Assembly: GCF_029968035.1 (NCBI RefSeq)
Contig: NZ_JASCIQ010000051.1
Location: forward strand, 1 to 57,251
Direction of reading: 5' to 3'
DNA from: Streptomyces cavernicola
Lineage (GTDB): Bacteria; Actinomycetota; Actinomycetes; Streptomycetales; Streptomycetaceae
Length of the DNA: 57,251 nucleotides
Below the pieces are notes generated by a model that did not search any database, was not told the origin of the DNA, and saw nothing but the letters and a program-made list of their open reading frames with translations. How positions within the stretch are numbered: position 1 is the first letter of the stretch; each line of letters begins with the position of its first letter. A program made the position numbers and the translations under genes. This document shows, one piece after another, positions 48,041-57,179 of the stretch.

Positions 48041-49690
48041 ATGACTGAGTATGGCCGGGGCTCCGGCTCGCAACCGTGGCATCCCGATGACCCGTTGTAC
48101 GGGGACCAGGGATGGGAAGGACAGCAGGCCGCAGGCCAGGGTCCGTACGGCGGCCAGCCGCAGCACTACCCGCAGCAGTCACCGGAAGCGCACTACGGCG
48201 GCCAACAGTCCGGCTATCCGCAGGACATGTCCGCCCAGGCCGGTTACCCGCAGGACAGTTCGCCGCAGGCCAGCTACCCGCAGCACGACTTCAACGGCGG
48301 CTGGGACACCGGCCAGCAGTCCGGCTATGACCCGTACGCCGAGCCGTACGCGGGCCAGACCGCCGCATACGGAGCCGAGCGCCCCGACCCGTACGACAGC
48401 CCCGAGGCGTTTCCGCCGCCGCAGCGGCCGGGCCATCGGCACGAGCCCGTCGAGGAGAACGTCGACTGGGACCCGGGCCCCAACGACCGTGAGCACGCCT
48501 TCTTCGCGGGCGGCGACGATGACGACGCGGACGACGAGCACCCGCGCGCGGGCCGCCGCGGCGGCCGCCAGGAGCGGCGCGGCAAAGGCGGGAAGAAGAA
48601 GCGCAGCGGCTGCGCCTGCCTCGTCCTCACGCTGATCTTCGCGGGCGGCATCGGCGGCGTCGGCTACTTCGGCTACCAGTTCTACCAGGACCGTTACGGC
48701 AGCGGCGGCGACTACACCGGCAGCGGCACGAGCGAGAAGGTCACCGTCGACATCCCCAAGGGGGCCGGCGGTTACGTCATCGGCAACAAGCTGGAGGCGG
48801 CCGGAGTCGTCAAGAGCGCCGAAGCGTTCGTCAGCGCCCAGGGCCAGCACCCCGACGGTCTGAAGATCCAGGCCGGCGTCTACTCGCTGAACAAGGAGAT
48901 GTCGGCGGAGGCCGCCGTCGAGGCGATGCTCGACCCGAAGAGCCGCAGCAACCTCATCATCGCCGAGGGCCGCCGCAACGCCTGGGTCTACGAGCAGATC
49001 GACAAGCGCCTCGAGGTCGACAAGGGCACCACCGCGAAGTACGCCAAGAAGAACTGGAAGAAGCTCGGCCTGCCCAGTTGGGCCACCGAGAACATCAACA
49101 GCGACGTCAAGGACCCGCTGGAGGGCTTCCTCTTCCCGTCGAGCTACCCGGTGGCCAAGGGCCAGAAGCCCGGCGACGTACTGAAGAAGATGGTCGCGAC
49201 GGCCAACGCGGAGTACGAGAGCCACAACATCAAGGGCAAGGCCGCGGCCCTCGACCTCGACAACCCGCTGCAACTCCTCACCGTGGCGAGCCTCGTGCAG
49301 GCCGAGGGCAAGTACAAGCACGACTTCGAGAAGGTCTCGACGGTCGTCTACAACCGCCTCAAGCCCGACAACACCGAGACGTACGGGCTCCTCGACTTCG
49401 ACTCGACCGTCAACTACCTGCGCGGGAAGTCGGAGTTGGCGACCGGCTCCGTCGACCAGCTGCGCCGGCTCGACGACCCGTACAACACGTACAAGATCAA
49501 GGGGCTGCCGCCCGGACCGATCGGGAACCCCGGGGCCGAGGCCATCAAGTCGGCGCTCCACCCGGCCAAGGGCAACTGGTACTACTTCGTCTCCATCAAC
49601 GAGGACGAGACGCTCTTCGCGGAGACGAACGAGGAGCACGAGCGCAACCGCCAGAAGTACCTCGAGGAACTGAAGAAGAACGAGCAATGA
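48041..49690 (+). CDS. mltG: Endolytic murein transglycosylase MltG (YceG-like)
   Basis: The 549-residue protein cleaves nascent peptidoglycan glycan strands and sets chain length. It has a long cytosolic N-terminus (about 1-190) of Gln/Tyr/Pro/Gly-rich imperfect repeats (units like SGYPQD, AGYPQD, ASYPQH) and an acidic patch. A basic stop and a transmembrane helix (about 191-213, CLVLTLIFAGGIGGVGYFGY) follow, then the LysM-like subdomain and the YceG domain. The catalytic glutamate is in LLTVASLVQAEGKY. ATG 48041 follows AGGGG. The stop overlaps aroE (ATGA). Confidence 0.9.
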   Translation: MTEYGRGSGSQPWHPDDPLYGDQGWEGQQAAGQGPYGGQPQHYPQQSPEAHYGGQQSGYPQDMSAQAGYPQDSSPQASYPQHDFNGGWDTGQQSGYDPYAEPYAGQTAAYGAERPDPYDSPEAFPPPQRPGHRHEPVEENVDWDPGPNDREHAFFAGGDDDDADDEHPRAGRRGGRQERRGKGGKKKRSGCACLVLTLIFAGGIGGVGYFGYQFYQDRYGSGGDYTGSGTSEKVTVDIPKGAGGYVIGNKLEAAGVVKSAEAFVSAQGQHPDGLKIQAGVYSLNKEMSAEAAVEAMLDPKSRSNLIIAEGRRNAWVYEQIDKRLEVDKGTTAKYAKKNWKKLGLPSWATENINSDVKDPLEGFLFPSSYPVAKGQKPGDVLKKMVATANAEYESHNIKGKAAALDLDNPLQLLTVASLVQAEGKYKHDFEKVSTVVYNRLKPDNTETYGLLDFDSTVNYLRGKSELATGSVDQLRRLDDPYNTYKIKGLPPGPIGNPGAEAIKSALHPAKGNWYYFVSINEDETLFAETNEEHERNRQKYLEELKKNEQ

Positions 49691-50517
49691 GCGCCATCAA
49701 GCATCGGGCCGCGGTTCTCGGCTCGCCGATCGCCCACTCCCTCTCGCCGGTGCTGCACAGCGCCGCGTACCGCGAACTCGGCCTGGACGACTGGGAGTAC
49801 GGGCGTTTCGAGGTGGACGAGGCCGAGCTGCCCGGCTTCCTCGACGGGCTGGGTGACGAGTGGGCCGGCCTCTCCCTGACCATGCCGCTGAAGCGCGCCG
49901 TGATCCCGCTGCTCGACGAGATCAGCGAGACGGCCACGTCCGTGGAGGCCGTGAACACCGTGGTGTTCGGCCCGGACGGGCGTCGCACCGGGGACAACAC
50001 CGACATCCCCGGCATGGTCGCCGCGCTGCGCGAGCGGGGCATCGAGCAGGTCGAGTCGGCCGCGATCCTCGGCGCGGGCGCGACCGCGTCGTCCGCGCTC
50101 GCCGCGCTCTCGCGGATCTGCACGGGCGAGATCGTCGCGTACGTACGCAGCGAGGCGCGCGCCGTCGAGATGAAGCAGTGGGGCGAGCGCCTCGACGTCG
50201 AGGTGCGGACCGCCGCCTGGGACGAGGCCGCGGCGGCCTTCGACGCTCCGCTGGTGATCGCCACAACGCCCGCAGGCACCACGGACGAGCTGTCCAAGGC
50301 GGTCCCGGAGCGGCCGGGCACGCTCTTCGACGTGCTGTACGAGCCGTGGCCCACGGAACTCGCGGCGCGCTGGTCGATGTTCGGCGGCGCGGTGGTGAGC
50401 GGGCTCGACCTGCTCGTGCACCAGGCCGTGCTGCAGGTCGAGCAGATGACGGGCAGCTCGCCCGCGCCGCTCGACGCCATGCGTCAGGCGGGAGAGCGGG
50501 CGCTCGCGGGCCGGTAG
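49687..50517 (+). CDS. aroE: Shikimate dehydrogenase
   Basis: The 276-residue enzyme reduces 3-dehydroshikimate with NADPH. Substrate and catalytic blocks are GSPIAHSLSPVLHSAAYRE (8-26), the lysine in LSLTMPLKRAV and the aspartate in GDNTDIPG. The nucleotide loop is ILGAGATASSAL. The start overlaps the mltG stop. It lies upstream of aroC-aroK-aroB on the same strand but is separated by 306 nt. Confidence 0.93.
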   Translation: MSAIKHRAAVLGSPIAHSLSPVLHSAAYRELGLDDWEYGRFEVDEAELPGFLDGLGDEWAGLSLTMPLKRAVIPLLDEISETATSVEAVNTVVFGPDGRRTGDNTDIPGMVAALRERGIEQVESAAILGAGATASSALAALSRICTGEIVAYVRSEARAVEMKQWGERLDVEVRTAAWDEAAAAFDAPLVIATTPAGTTDELSKAVPERPGTLFDVLYEPWPTELAARWSMFGGAVVSGLDLLVHQAVLQVEQMTGSSPAPLDAMRQAGERALAGR

Positions 50518-50823
50518 CGACCGCTCCGCGCCCGGCCGGGCGCGGCGAGCTGACATCTTCGCCCCTGCTTCCGGGCGGGCTTTCGCCCTGGCCGGGCGGC
50601 CCGAACAAGTGCTGTGCGGTGCCCTGCGGGGTGGTGTGCGAGCGCCTGCGCTGCGGCGTTGCCGGAAGCGGAGGCCCGTACTCCCGTACCAGCCGGGCGT
50701 CCGCCTGCTGGACCGGCGGCCGGGGCTCGGCCCTGGACGTGGGAGGATCTAGGCAGGCGGGCCAGGGCCGCGCACCCGGGTCGCGCCGTCGCCAGAAACC
50801 AGGCGCGAGCATGAGGAGCACCG
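50518..50823 (+). other. 306-nt aroE-aroC intergenic region without a gene
   Basis: The region begins with a perfect palindrome (50526-50545) likely to end the aroE transcript and ends with the aroC ribosome-binding site. Between them I see only GC-rich sequence with no convincing small gene or conserved box. Some streptomycetes may carry a prepilin-peptidase-like gene here; none is recognisable. Confidence 0.5.
50526..50545 (+). terminator. Palindromic terminator after aroE
   Basis: A perfect 20-nt GC-only palindrome begins 8 nt past the aroE stop. It can form a compact hairpin, with no U-tract. Confidence 0.5.
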
Positions 50824-52008
50824 TTGAGCAGGTTGCGTTGGCTGACCGCGGGGGAGTCCCACGGCCCCGCACTCGTCGCGACGCTGGAGGGTCTGCCCGC
50901 CGGCGTGCCGATCACCACGGAGATGGTGGCGGACGCACTGGCCAGGCGGCGCCTGGGCTATGGCCGCGGTGCGCGGATGAAGTTCGAGCAGGACGAGGTC
51001 ACGTTCCTCGGCGGCGTCCGGCACGGCCTGACGATGGGCTCGCCCGTCGCGGTCATGGTGGGCAACACCGAGTGGCCGAAGTGGGAGAAGGTCATGGCCG
51101 CGGATCCGGTGGATCCCGCCGAGCTGGCCAAGCTCGCCCGCAACGCCCCGCTCACCCGCCCCCGCCCCGGTCACGCGGACCTCGCGGGTATGCAGAAGTA
51201 CGGCTTCGACGAGGCCCGTCCGGTCCTGGAGCGCGCCAGCGCCCGTGAGACCGCGGCCCGCGTCGCGCTCGGCACGGTCGCCCGGTCGTACCTCAAGGAG
51301 ACGACCGGGGTCGAGATCGTCTCCCACGTCGTCGAGCTGGCCGCCGCCAAGGCGCCGTACGGCGTGTACCCGAAGCCCTCCGACGTGGAGAAGCTGGACG
51401 CCGACCCGGTGCGCTGCCTGGACGCGGACGCGTCGAAGGCGATGGTCGCGGAGATCGACCAGGCCCACAAGGACGGCGACACCCTGGGCGGTGTGGTCGA
51501 GGTCCTCGCGTACGGAGTGCCGGTGGGCCTCGGTTCGCACGTGCACTGGGACCGGCGCCTTGATGCGCGGCTCGCCGCCGCGCTCATGGGCATCCAGGCC
51601 ATCAAGGGCGTCGAGGTCGGCGACGGCTTCGACCTCGCCCGGGTGCCGGGCTCGAAAGCGCACGACGAGATCGTCTCCACGGACGAGGGCATCAAGCGCA
51701 CCTCCGGCCGCTCCGGTGGTACGGAGGGCGGGCTCACGACGGGTGAACTGCTGCGCGTGCGTGCGGCGATGAAGCCGATCGCCACCGTCCCGCGTGCCCT
51801 CGCCACCGTCGACGTGGTGACCGGTGAGGCCACCAAGGCGCACCACCAGCGCTCCGACGTGTGTGCGGTGCCCGCCGCCGGCATCGTCGCCGAGGCCATG
51901 GTCGCGCTCGTCCTCGCGGACGCGGTCGCGGAGAAGTTCGGCGGCGACAGCGTGGCCGAGACCCGGCGCAACGTCCAGTCGTACCTCGACAACCTGCAGA
52001 TCCGGTGA
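50824..52008 (+). CDS. aroC: Chorismate synthase
   Basis: The 394-residue FMN enzyme converts EPSP to chorismate. Family blocks are LRWLTAGESHGPALVA at the start, RRRLGYGRGARMKFEQDEV, RPGHADLAGMQKYG and the C-terminal RSDVCAVPAAGIVAEAM. TTG 50824 is the start because GAGGAG precedes it by a few bases and no ATG or GTG gives the conserved N-terminus. Its stop overlaps aroK (GTGA). Confidence 0.97.
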   Translation: MSRLRWLTAGESHGPALVATLEGLPAGVPITTEMVADALARRRLGYGRGARMKFEQDEVTFLGGVRHGLTMGSPVAVMVGNTEWPKWEKVMAADPVDPAELAKLARNAPLTRPRPGHADLAGMQKYGFDEARPVLERASARETAARVALGTVARSYLKETTGVEIVSHVVELAAAKAPYGVYPKPSDVEKLDADPVRCLDADASKAMVAEIDQAHKDGDTLGGVVEVLAYGVPVGLGSHVHWDRRLDARLAAALMGIQAIKGVEVGDGFDLARVPGSKAHDEIVSTDEGIKRTSGRSGGTEGGLTTGELLRVRAAMKPIATVPRALATVDVVTGEATKAHHQRSDVCAVPAAGIVAEAMVALVLADAVAEKFGGDSVAETRRNVQSYLDNLQIR

Positions 52009-52520
52009 CCGGCCCGCGGATCGTCCTCGTCGGCCCGATGGGCGTCGGCAAGACCACCGTGGGCGAGCTGCTCGCCGAGCGGCTCGGCACCACGTTCCGG
52101 GACACCGACGCCGACATCGTCGCGGCCGAGGGGCGGGAGATCGCCGAGATCTTCGTCGACGACGGTGAGCCGCACTTCCGCGAGCTGGAGCGCCAGGCCG
52201 TGCGCGCCGCCCTCGCCGAGCACCCCGGCGTGCTCGCCCTCGGCGGCGGCGCCGTCCTCGACGCCGGTACGCGGGAGCTGCTCGCCGAGCAGACCGTCGT
52301 CTATCTGTCGATGGACGTCGAGGAGGCGGTCAAGCGCACCGGCCTGAACGCCGCCCGCCCGCTGCTCGCGGTCAACCCGCGCAAGCAGTGGCGCGAGCTG
52401 ATGGAGGCCCGCCGGCACCTGTACACGGACACCGCGCGCGTCGTCGTGGCCACCGACGGCCGCACCCCCGAAGAGGTCGCCGACGCGGTCCTCGACGCAC
52501 TGGAGTGGAAAGAAGCATGA
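52005..52520 (+). CDS. aroK: Shikimate kinase
   Basis: The 171-residue P-loop kinase phosphorylates shikimate. Walker A is GPMGVGKTTVGE (about 9-20). The shikimate-binding D is in DTDADI with the Arg in FRELERQAV, and GGGAVLD is the second substrate loop. GTG 52005 overlaps the aroC stop and its own stop overlaps aroB (ATGA). Confidence 0.96.
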   Translation: MTGPRIVLVGPMGVGKTTVGELLAERLGTTFRDTDADIVAAEGREIAEIFVDDGEPHFRELERQAVRAALAEHPGVLALGGGAVLDAGTRELLAEQTVVYLSMDVEEAVKRTGLNAARPLLAVNPRKQWRELMEARRHLYTDTARVVVATDGRTPEEVADAVLDALEWKEA

Positions 52521-53602
52521 GCGAGCAGCAGGTGACGCGCATCCACGTCGGCGGAGCCGACCCGTACGAGGTGCTCGTGGGCCGTCAACTCCTCGGTGAA
52601 CTGGGCGGGTTGATCGGGCCGCAGGCCAAGCGCGTGGCGGTGATCCACCCCGAGGCGCTCGCCGAGACCGGTGAGGCGCTGCGCGAGGACCTGGCCGGGC
52701 AGGGCTACGAGGCCGTCGCCATCCAGGTGCCCAACGCCGAGGAGGCCAAGACCGCCGAGGTCGCCGCGTATTGCTGGAAGGCGCTCGGCCAGTCCGGCTT
52801 CACCCGCAGTGACGTCGTCGTCGGTGTCGGCGGCGGTGCGACCACCGACCTGGCCGGGTTCGTCGCGGCGACCTGGCTGCGCGGTGTGCGCTGGGTGGCC
52901 GTTCCGACGACCGTGCTCGCCATGGTGGACGCGGCGGTCGGCGGCAAGACCGGGATCAACACCGCCGAGGGCAAGAACCTCGTCGGCGCCTTCCACCCGC
53001 CGGCCGGCGTGCTCTGCGACCTGGCGGCGCTCGACTCGTTGGGCGTGCACGACTACGTGTCCGGGCTCGCCGAGGTCATCAAGGCCGGCTTCATCGCCGA
53101 CCCGGTGATCCTCGACCTGATCGAGGCCGACCCGGAGGCCGCGCGCACCCCGGCCGGGCCGCACACCGCCGAGCTGATCGAGCGGTCCATCAAGGTCAAG
53201 GCCGAGGTGGTCTCCAGCGACCTCAAGGAGGCCGGCCTCCGCGAGATCCTGAACTACGGCCACACGCTGGGCCACGCCATCGAGAAGAACGAGCGGTACA
53301 AGTGGCGGCACGGCGCCGCCGTCTCCGTAGGCATGATGTTCGCCGCCGAACTCAGCCGCCTCGCCGGGCGGTTGGACGACGCGACGGCCGACCGGCACCG
53401 CTCCGTCCTGGAGTCGGTGGGCCTCCCGTTGACGTACCGCGGGGACCAGTGGCCCAAGCTCGTCGAGAACATGAAGATCGACAAGAAGTCCCGCGGCGAC
53501 CTGCTGCGCTTCATCGTCCTCGACGCCCTCGGCAAGCCCACCGTCCTCGAAGGCCCCGACCCGGCGGTCCTCCTGGCCGCGTACGGCGAGGTCTCCGCCT
53601 GA
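52517..53602 (+). CDS. aroB: 3-dehydroquinate synthase
   Basis: The 361-residue NAD- and metal-dependent enzyme closes the DAHP ring. Key blocks are VGVGGGATTDLAGFVAATWLRG (nucleotide), VPTTVLAMVDAAVGGKTGIN, the metal glutamate in GLAEVIKAGFI and the histidines in LNYGHTLGHAIE. The start overlaps aroK. No 3-dehydroquinate dehydratase gene follows, so that step must be encoded elsewhere. A hairpin terminates the aroC-K-B unit. Confidence 0.97.
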   Translation: MSEQQVTRIHVGGADPYEVLVGRQLLGELGGLIGPQAKRVAVIHPEALAETGEALREDLAGQGYEAVAIQVPNAEEAKTAEVAAYCWKALGQSGFTRSDVVVGVGGGATTDLAGFVAATWLRGVRWVAVPTTVLAMVDAAVGGKTGINTAEGKNLVGAFHPPAGVLCDLAALDSLGVHDYVSGLAEVIKAGFIADPVILDLIEADPEAARTPAGPHTAELIERSIKVKAEVVSSDLKEAGLREILNYGHTLGHAIEKNERYKWRHGAAVSVGMMFAAELSRLAGRLDDATADRHRSVLESVGLPLTYRGDQWPKLVENMKIDKKSRGDLLRFIVLDALGKPTVLEGPDPAVLLAAYGEVSA

Positions 53603-53683
53603 CCGCGGTCCCGCCGCGAGGCGAAGTGTCCGGCTGACCGCACTCCGCCCGAAATGGCCCCGCCCGGCGGGCACTTGTGGCTC

Positions 53684-53715
53684 TCCCCGGCCGTTCACAC
53701 AACGGCGGCCGGGGA
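53684..53715 (+). terminator. Terminator of aroCKB
   Basis: TCCCCGGCCG (53684-53693) pairs with CGGCCGGGGA (53706-53715) around a 12-nt loop, about 80 nt after aroB. Confidence 0.7.
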
Positions 53716-53810
53716 AGGTACCGTTCGGTAAGGCCCCGGGCGCCGCAGCATGATCGCCCGACGCCCGCCCGACCAGCGCCAGTTGCCTGTACGAGACGGA
53801 GTGGCACCGG

Positions 53811-54821
53811 ATGCAGCACGCAGTGGGGAATCCGCTGCCGCCCCACCAGCCGGGGCAAGGATCGGCCACCGGCTGGTCCCCGGCCGCACACCACCCGGGA
53901 CCTGCGGGCCACCCCGGCCCCGCAGGCCGGCCGGGGCCCGCCGGACCGGCCCCGCAGCAGGGCGCCCCGCACCAACAGGGCACGCCGCAGCATCCGCCCG
54001 CTCCGGGACCCCACGCCCCGGGCCCCGTCGCGCCCGGCCCTGCCGCGCCGCCGCCCGCCGCCCCCGTACCGAGCGCGCCCGCAGGCCCGCCGCCCCCGCC
54101 GCCCGGCCACGGCTACCACGCGCCGCCGCCCCAGACGGGGCCGCCCGCCCAGACCCAGCAGCAGCCCGGTGCGGAGAACACCACGGGGCACATCCAGCTT
54201 CCGCCCGGCGGCCCCGTCGCCGTGCCGAGCCCGCCGCCGGACGCCACCCACGGCGACACCGGCGCGACCACCCTCGCCGTTCTGCTCATCGGCCCGGCCG
54301 GCGCGGGCAAGACCTCCGTCGCCAAGTACTGGGCGGAGCACCGCCGCGTGCCCACCGCCCACATCAGCCTCGACGACGTCCGCGAATGGGTGCGCTCCGG
54401 CTTCGCCGACCCCCAGTCCGGCTGGAACGACAACTCCGAGGCGCAGTACCGCCTGGCCCGCCGCACCTGCGGCTTCGCCGCCCGCAACTTCCTGGCCAAC
54501 GGCATCTCCTGCATACTCGACGACGCCGTCTTCCCGGACCGCCCCGTCGTAGGACTCGGCGGCTGGAAGCGGCACGTAGGCCCCGGGCTGCTGCCCGTCG
54601 TGCTGCTGCCCGGCCTGGAGATCGTCCTGGAGCGCAACGCCCAGCGCAGCGGCAACCGCCGCCTCACCGACGAGGAAGTGGCCCGCATCCACGGCCGCAT
54701 GGCGGGCTGGTACGGCTCCGGCCTGCCGATCATCGACAACTCCAGCTACGACGTGCCGACCACGGCCCGCGTCCTCGACGACGTCCTGGCCCGCGCCATC
54801 GCCAGCCCGCCCCAGTGGTGA
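53811..54821 (+). CDS. Pro-rich P-loop (AAA_33/kinase-like) protein
   Basis: The 336-residue protein has a disordered N-terminal half (about 1-150) of Pro/Gly/Ala/Gln repeats and a compact C-terminal kinase-like domain. Walker A is GPAGAGKTSVAK (G161 to K172). A DD pair follows in HISLDDVREWVRSGF, and ILDDAVFPDRP is Walker B-like. The lid contains LERNAQRSGNRRLTDEEVARIH. It resembles predicted kinases of small molecules or nucleic-acid ends; the substrate is unknown. ATG 53811 has an ACGGAG 9-10 nt upstream. It sits alone between aroB and the M24 gene. Confidence 0.75.
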   Translation: MQHAVGNPLPPHQPGQGSATGWSPAAHHPGPAGHPGPAGRPGPAGPAPQQGAPHQQGTPQHPPAPGPHAPGPVAPGPAAPPPAAPVPSAPAGPPPPPPGHGYHAPPPQTGPPAQTQQQPGAENTTGHIQLPPGGPVAVPSPPPDATHGDTGATTLAVLLIGPAGAGKTSVAKYWAEHRRVPTAHISLDDVREWVRSGFADPQSGWNDNSEAQYRLARRTCGFAARNFLANGISCILDDAVFPDRPVVGLGGWKRHVGPGLLPVVLLPGLEIVLERNAQRSGNRRLTDEEVARIHGRMAGWYGSGLPIIDNSSYDVPTTARVLDDVLARAIASPPQW

Positions 54822-54900
54822 CCGAGCTTGCGGGCGCCGAGCCCGCCCGGTCGGACGCGCTGCCCAGGCCGCATCGCGCGTCCGCTCGTAGGCTCGATTC

Positions 54901-56007
54901 ATGTCTGAGGTGTACGCGGACCGCAGAGCCCGCCTGAGGGATCAGTGCACGGCAGGCGGCAGCGCGGCCGCCGTCGTCTCCCGCCCCGCCAACGTCCGCT
55001 ACCTGGCCGGGGCCGCGCCGCGCGGCGCGGCCCTGCTGCTCGGGCCGCGCGCCGATCTCCTGCTCTGCCGCAGCCAGCCCACCGGTGAGCCCGACGAGGG
55101 CAGGCCCGACGAATCGCTGCAGCTCCAGGTGTTGCCGACGGTCGGCGGTGACGCCGCGGTCGCCGCCGCCGACCTGGCCGCCGGGCAGGGCGCCGACTCC
55201 CTCGCCGTCGAGGAGCACCACCTGACCGTCGCCCGGCACCGCGCCCTGCTCTCCGTGGCGCCCCGGCTCCGCCTCGCCGACCTCGGCTGCGCCGTCGAAC
55301 AGCTGCGGCTCGTCAAGGACGACGAGGAGATCTCCTGCCTGCGCATCGCCGCCGAGATCGCCGACCAGGCCCTCGGCGAACTCCTCGAATCCATCCTCGT
55401 GGGGCGTACGGAACGTCATCTCGCCCTCGAACTGGAGCGGCGGCTCGTCGACCACGGCGCGGACGGACCGGCCTTCGCCACCTCCGTCGGCACCGGTGTC
55501 AACTCCGGGCGCGGCACCCATCGCCCCACCGACCGGCGCGTGGAGGAGGGAGACTTCCTCTCCGTCTGCCTGGGGGCCGCCTACCGCGGCTACCGCAGCG
55601 AGATCGGCCGCACCTTCGTCATCGGCACCACCCCGGCGGACTGGCAGATCGAGCTGTACGACCTGGTCTTCGCCGCGCAGCGGGCGGGACGCGAGGCGCT
55701 CGCACCCGGCGCCGAGTACCGCGAAGTCGACCGCGCGGCACGCTCCGTACTGGATGCCGCTGGGTACACCGACGCCCTGCCGCCGGTCATCGGCCACGGG
55801 GTGGGGCTCGAAATCGACGAGGACCCGCAGCTGGCCCCCGGAGCCATGGGTAAACTGGACGCTTGTGTGCCGGTCACCGTCGAACCGGGGGTCCACCTTC
55901 CGGGCCGGGGCGGTGTCCGGATCGATGACACGCTCGTCGTGCGTCCCGAGACGGACGGCGGGCCTGAGCTACTCACCATCACGACCAAGGAGCTGCTCGC
56001 GCTCTAG
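54901..56007 (+). CDS. M24 (Xaa-Pro aminopeptidase) fold protein with altered metal ligands
   Basis: The 368-residue protein has the creatinase-type N-domain (about 1-125) and the pita-bread M24 domain. The usual ligand set D, D, H, E, E appears changed: the first Asp is Cys in LSVCLGAAYRGY, the second is Glu in YRSEIGRTF, His is kept in GHGVGLEID, Glu is kept in VTVEPGVHL, and the last Glu is Asp in VRIDD. Activity is therefore uncertain. TAGGCT at 54889-54894 places the start point at the ATG, so the message is probably leaderless. It lies 50 nt before efp, the classical pepP-efp order. Confidence 0.82.
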   Translation: MSEVYADRRARLRDQCTAGGSAAAVVSRPANVRYLAGAAPRGAALLLGPRADLLLCRSQPTGEPDEGRPDESLQLQVLPTVGGDAAVAAADLAAGQGADSLAVEEHHLTVARHRALLSVAPRLRLADLGCAVEQLRLVKDDEEISCLRIAAEIADQALGELLESILVGRTERHLALELERRLVDHGADGPAFATSVGTGVNSGRGTHRPTDRRVEEGDFLSVCLGAAYRGYRSEIGRTFVIGTTPADWQIELYDLVFAAQRAGREALAPGAEYREVDRAARSVLDAAGYTDALPPVIGHGVGLEIDEDPQLAPGAMGKLDACVPVTVEPGVHLPGRGGVRIDDTLVVRPETDGGPELLTITTKELLAL

Positions 56008-56057
56008 CGCGTACGGCCTTCGGTCCCACCAGCTTCAGTCCAGGAGATTCCGCAACC

Positions 56058-56624
56058 GTGGCTTCCACGAACGACCTCAAGAACGGCATGGTGCTCAAGC
56101 TCGACGGGGGCCAGCTCTGGTCCGTCGTCGAGTTCCAGCACGTCAAGCCCGGCAAGGGCCCGGCATTCGTGCGCACCAAGCTCAAGAACGTGCTCTCCGG
56201 CAAGATCGTCGACAAGACGTTCAACGCCGGTACCAAGGTCGAGACGGCCACTGTCGACAAGCGTGACATGCAGTTCTCGTACATGGACGGCGAGTACTTC
56301 GTCTTCATGGACATGCAGACGTACGACCAGCTGCACGTCGAGAAGAAGGCCGTCGGCGACGCCGCCAACTTCCTGATCGAGGGCTTCACCGCCACCGTCG
56401 CGCAGCACGAGGGCGAGGTGCTCTACGTCGAGCTGCCGGCCGCCGTCGAGCTCGTCATCCAGGAGACCGAGCCGGGCGTCCAGGGCGACCGCTCCACCGG
56501 TGGCACCAAGCCCGCCACCCTGGAGACCGGCCACCAGATCCAGGTCCCGCTCTTCATCACCACCGGCGAGAAGATCAAGGTCGACACCCGCACGAGCGAC
56601 TACCTCGGCCGGGTGAACAGCTAA
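56058..56624 (+). CDS. efp: Elongation factor P
   Basis: The 188-residue three-domain EF-P relieves ribosome stalling at polyproline. The KOW-like domain I has the tip loop HVKPGKGPAFVR, the PGKGP subtype typical of actinobacteria, in which the tip lysine works without the E. coli-type modification. Domain III carries the signature PLFITTGEKIKVDTRTSDYLGR. GTG 56058 has AGGAG upstream. NusB starts 2 nt after its stop. Confidence 0.97.
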   Translation: MASTNDLKNGMVLKLDGGQLWSVVEFQHVKPGKGPAFVRTKLKNVLSGKIVDKTFNAGTKVETATVDKRDMQFSYMDGEYFVFMDMQTYDQLHVEKKAVGDAANFLIEGFTATVAQHEGEVLYVELPAAVELVIQETEPGVQGDRSTGGTKPATLETGHQIQVPLFITTGEKIKVDTRTSDYLGRVNS

Positions 56625-56626
56625 CC

Positions 56627-57061
56627 GTGGCCGCCCGTAACACGGCCCGCAAGCGTGCCTTCCAGATCCTCTTCGAGGCAGACCAGCGCGGCACCGACGT
56701 CCTGACCGTCCTCGCGGACTGGGTGCGCCACTCGCGCAGCGACACCCGCCAGCCGCCGGTCAGCGAGTTCACCATGCAGCTGGTCGAGGGGTACGCGGAG
56801 AACGCCCGCCGGATCGACGAGCTCATCGCCCAGTACGCGGTGGACTGGACCCTCGACCGCATGCCGGTCGTGGACCGCAACCTGCTGCGGCTCGGCGCGT
56901 ACGAGCTGATCTGGGAGGACGGGACGCCCGACGCCGTCGTCCTCGACGAGGCGGTGCAGCTCGCCAAGGAGTTCTCCACCGACGAGTCGCCAGCGTTCAT
57001 CAACGGTCTGCTCGGCCGTCTGAAGGACCTCAAGCCCTCCCTGCGCAGGGAAGAGGCCTGA
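56627..57061 (+). CDS. nusB: Transcription antitermination factor NusB
   Basis: The 144-residue all-helical protein binds boxA RNA with NusE (S10) and supports rRNA operon antitermination. It begins MAARNTARKRAFQILFEADQ, the Arg-rich RNA-binding helix, and ends with the family block VILDEAVQLAKEF-type sequence VVLDEAVQLAKEFSTDESPA followed by FINGLLGRL. GTG 56627 directly follows efp. A strong hairpin terminates the efp-nusB unit. Confidence 0.97.
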   Translation: MAARNTARKRAFQILFEADQRGTDVLTVLADWVRHSRSDTRQPPVSEFTMQLVEGYAENARRIDELIAQYAVDWTLDRMPVVDRNLLRLGAYELIWEDGTPDAVVLDEAVQLAKEFSTDESPAFINGLLGRLKDLKPSLRREEA

Positions 57062-57084
57062 TCGGGACTTCCGGCTCCGCACAT

Positions 57085-57128
57085 CGACGAGGGGCCCACG
57101 GCGCATCCGCGCTGTGGGCCCCTCGTCG
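57085..57128 (+). terminator. Terminator of efp-nusB
   Basis: A 20-bp stem with one G-U pair (57085-57104 with 57109-57128) closes an ATCC loop 23 nt after nusB. There is no U-tract. Confidence 0.9.
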
Positions 57129-57170
57129 TGTGGCACTCGCGTACGAAGTCGTGTGGCACTCGCGTACGAA
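57125..57170 (+). repeat. 23-bp tandem duplication
   Basis: GTCGTGTGGCACTCGCGTAC plus GAA occurs twice with no spacer (57125-57147 and 57148-57170), directly before the homopolymer tract. It may be genuine or an assembly effect of the contig end. Confidence 0.85.
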
Positions 57171-57179
57171 AAAGCCGCC

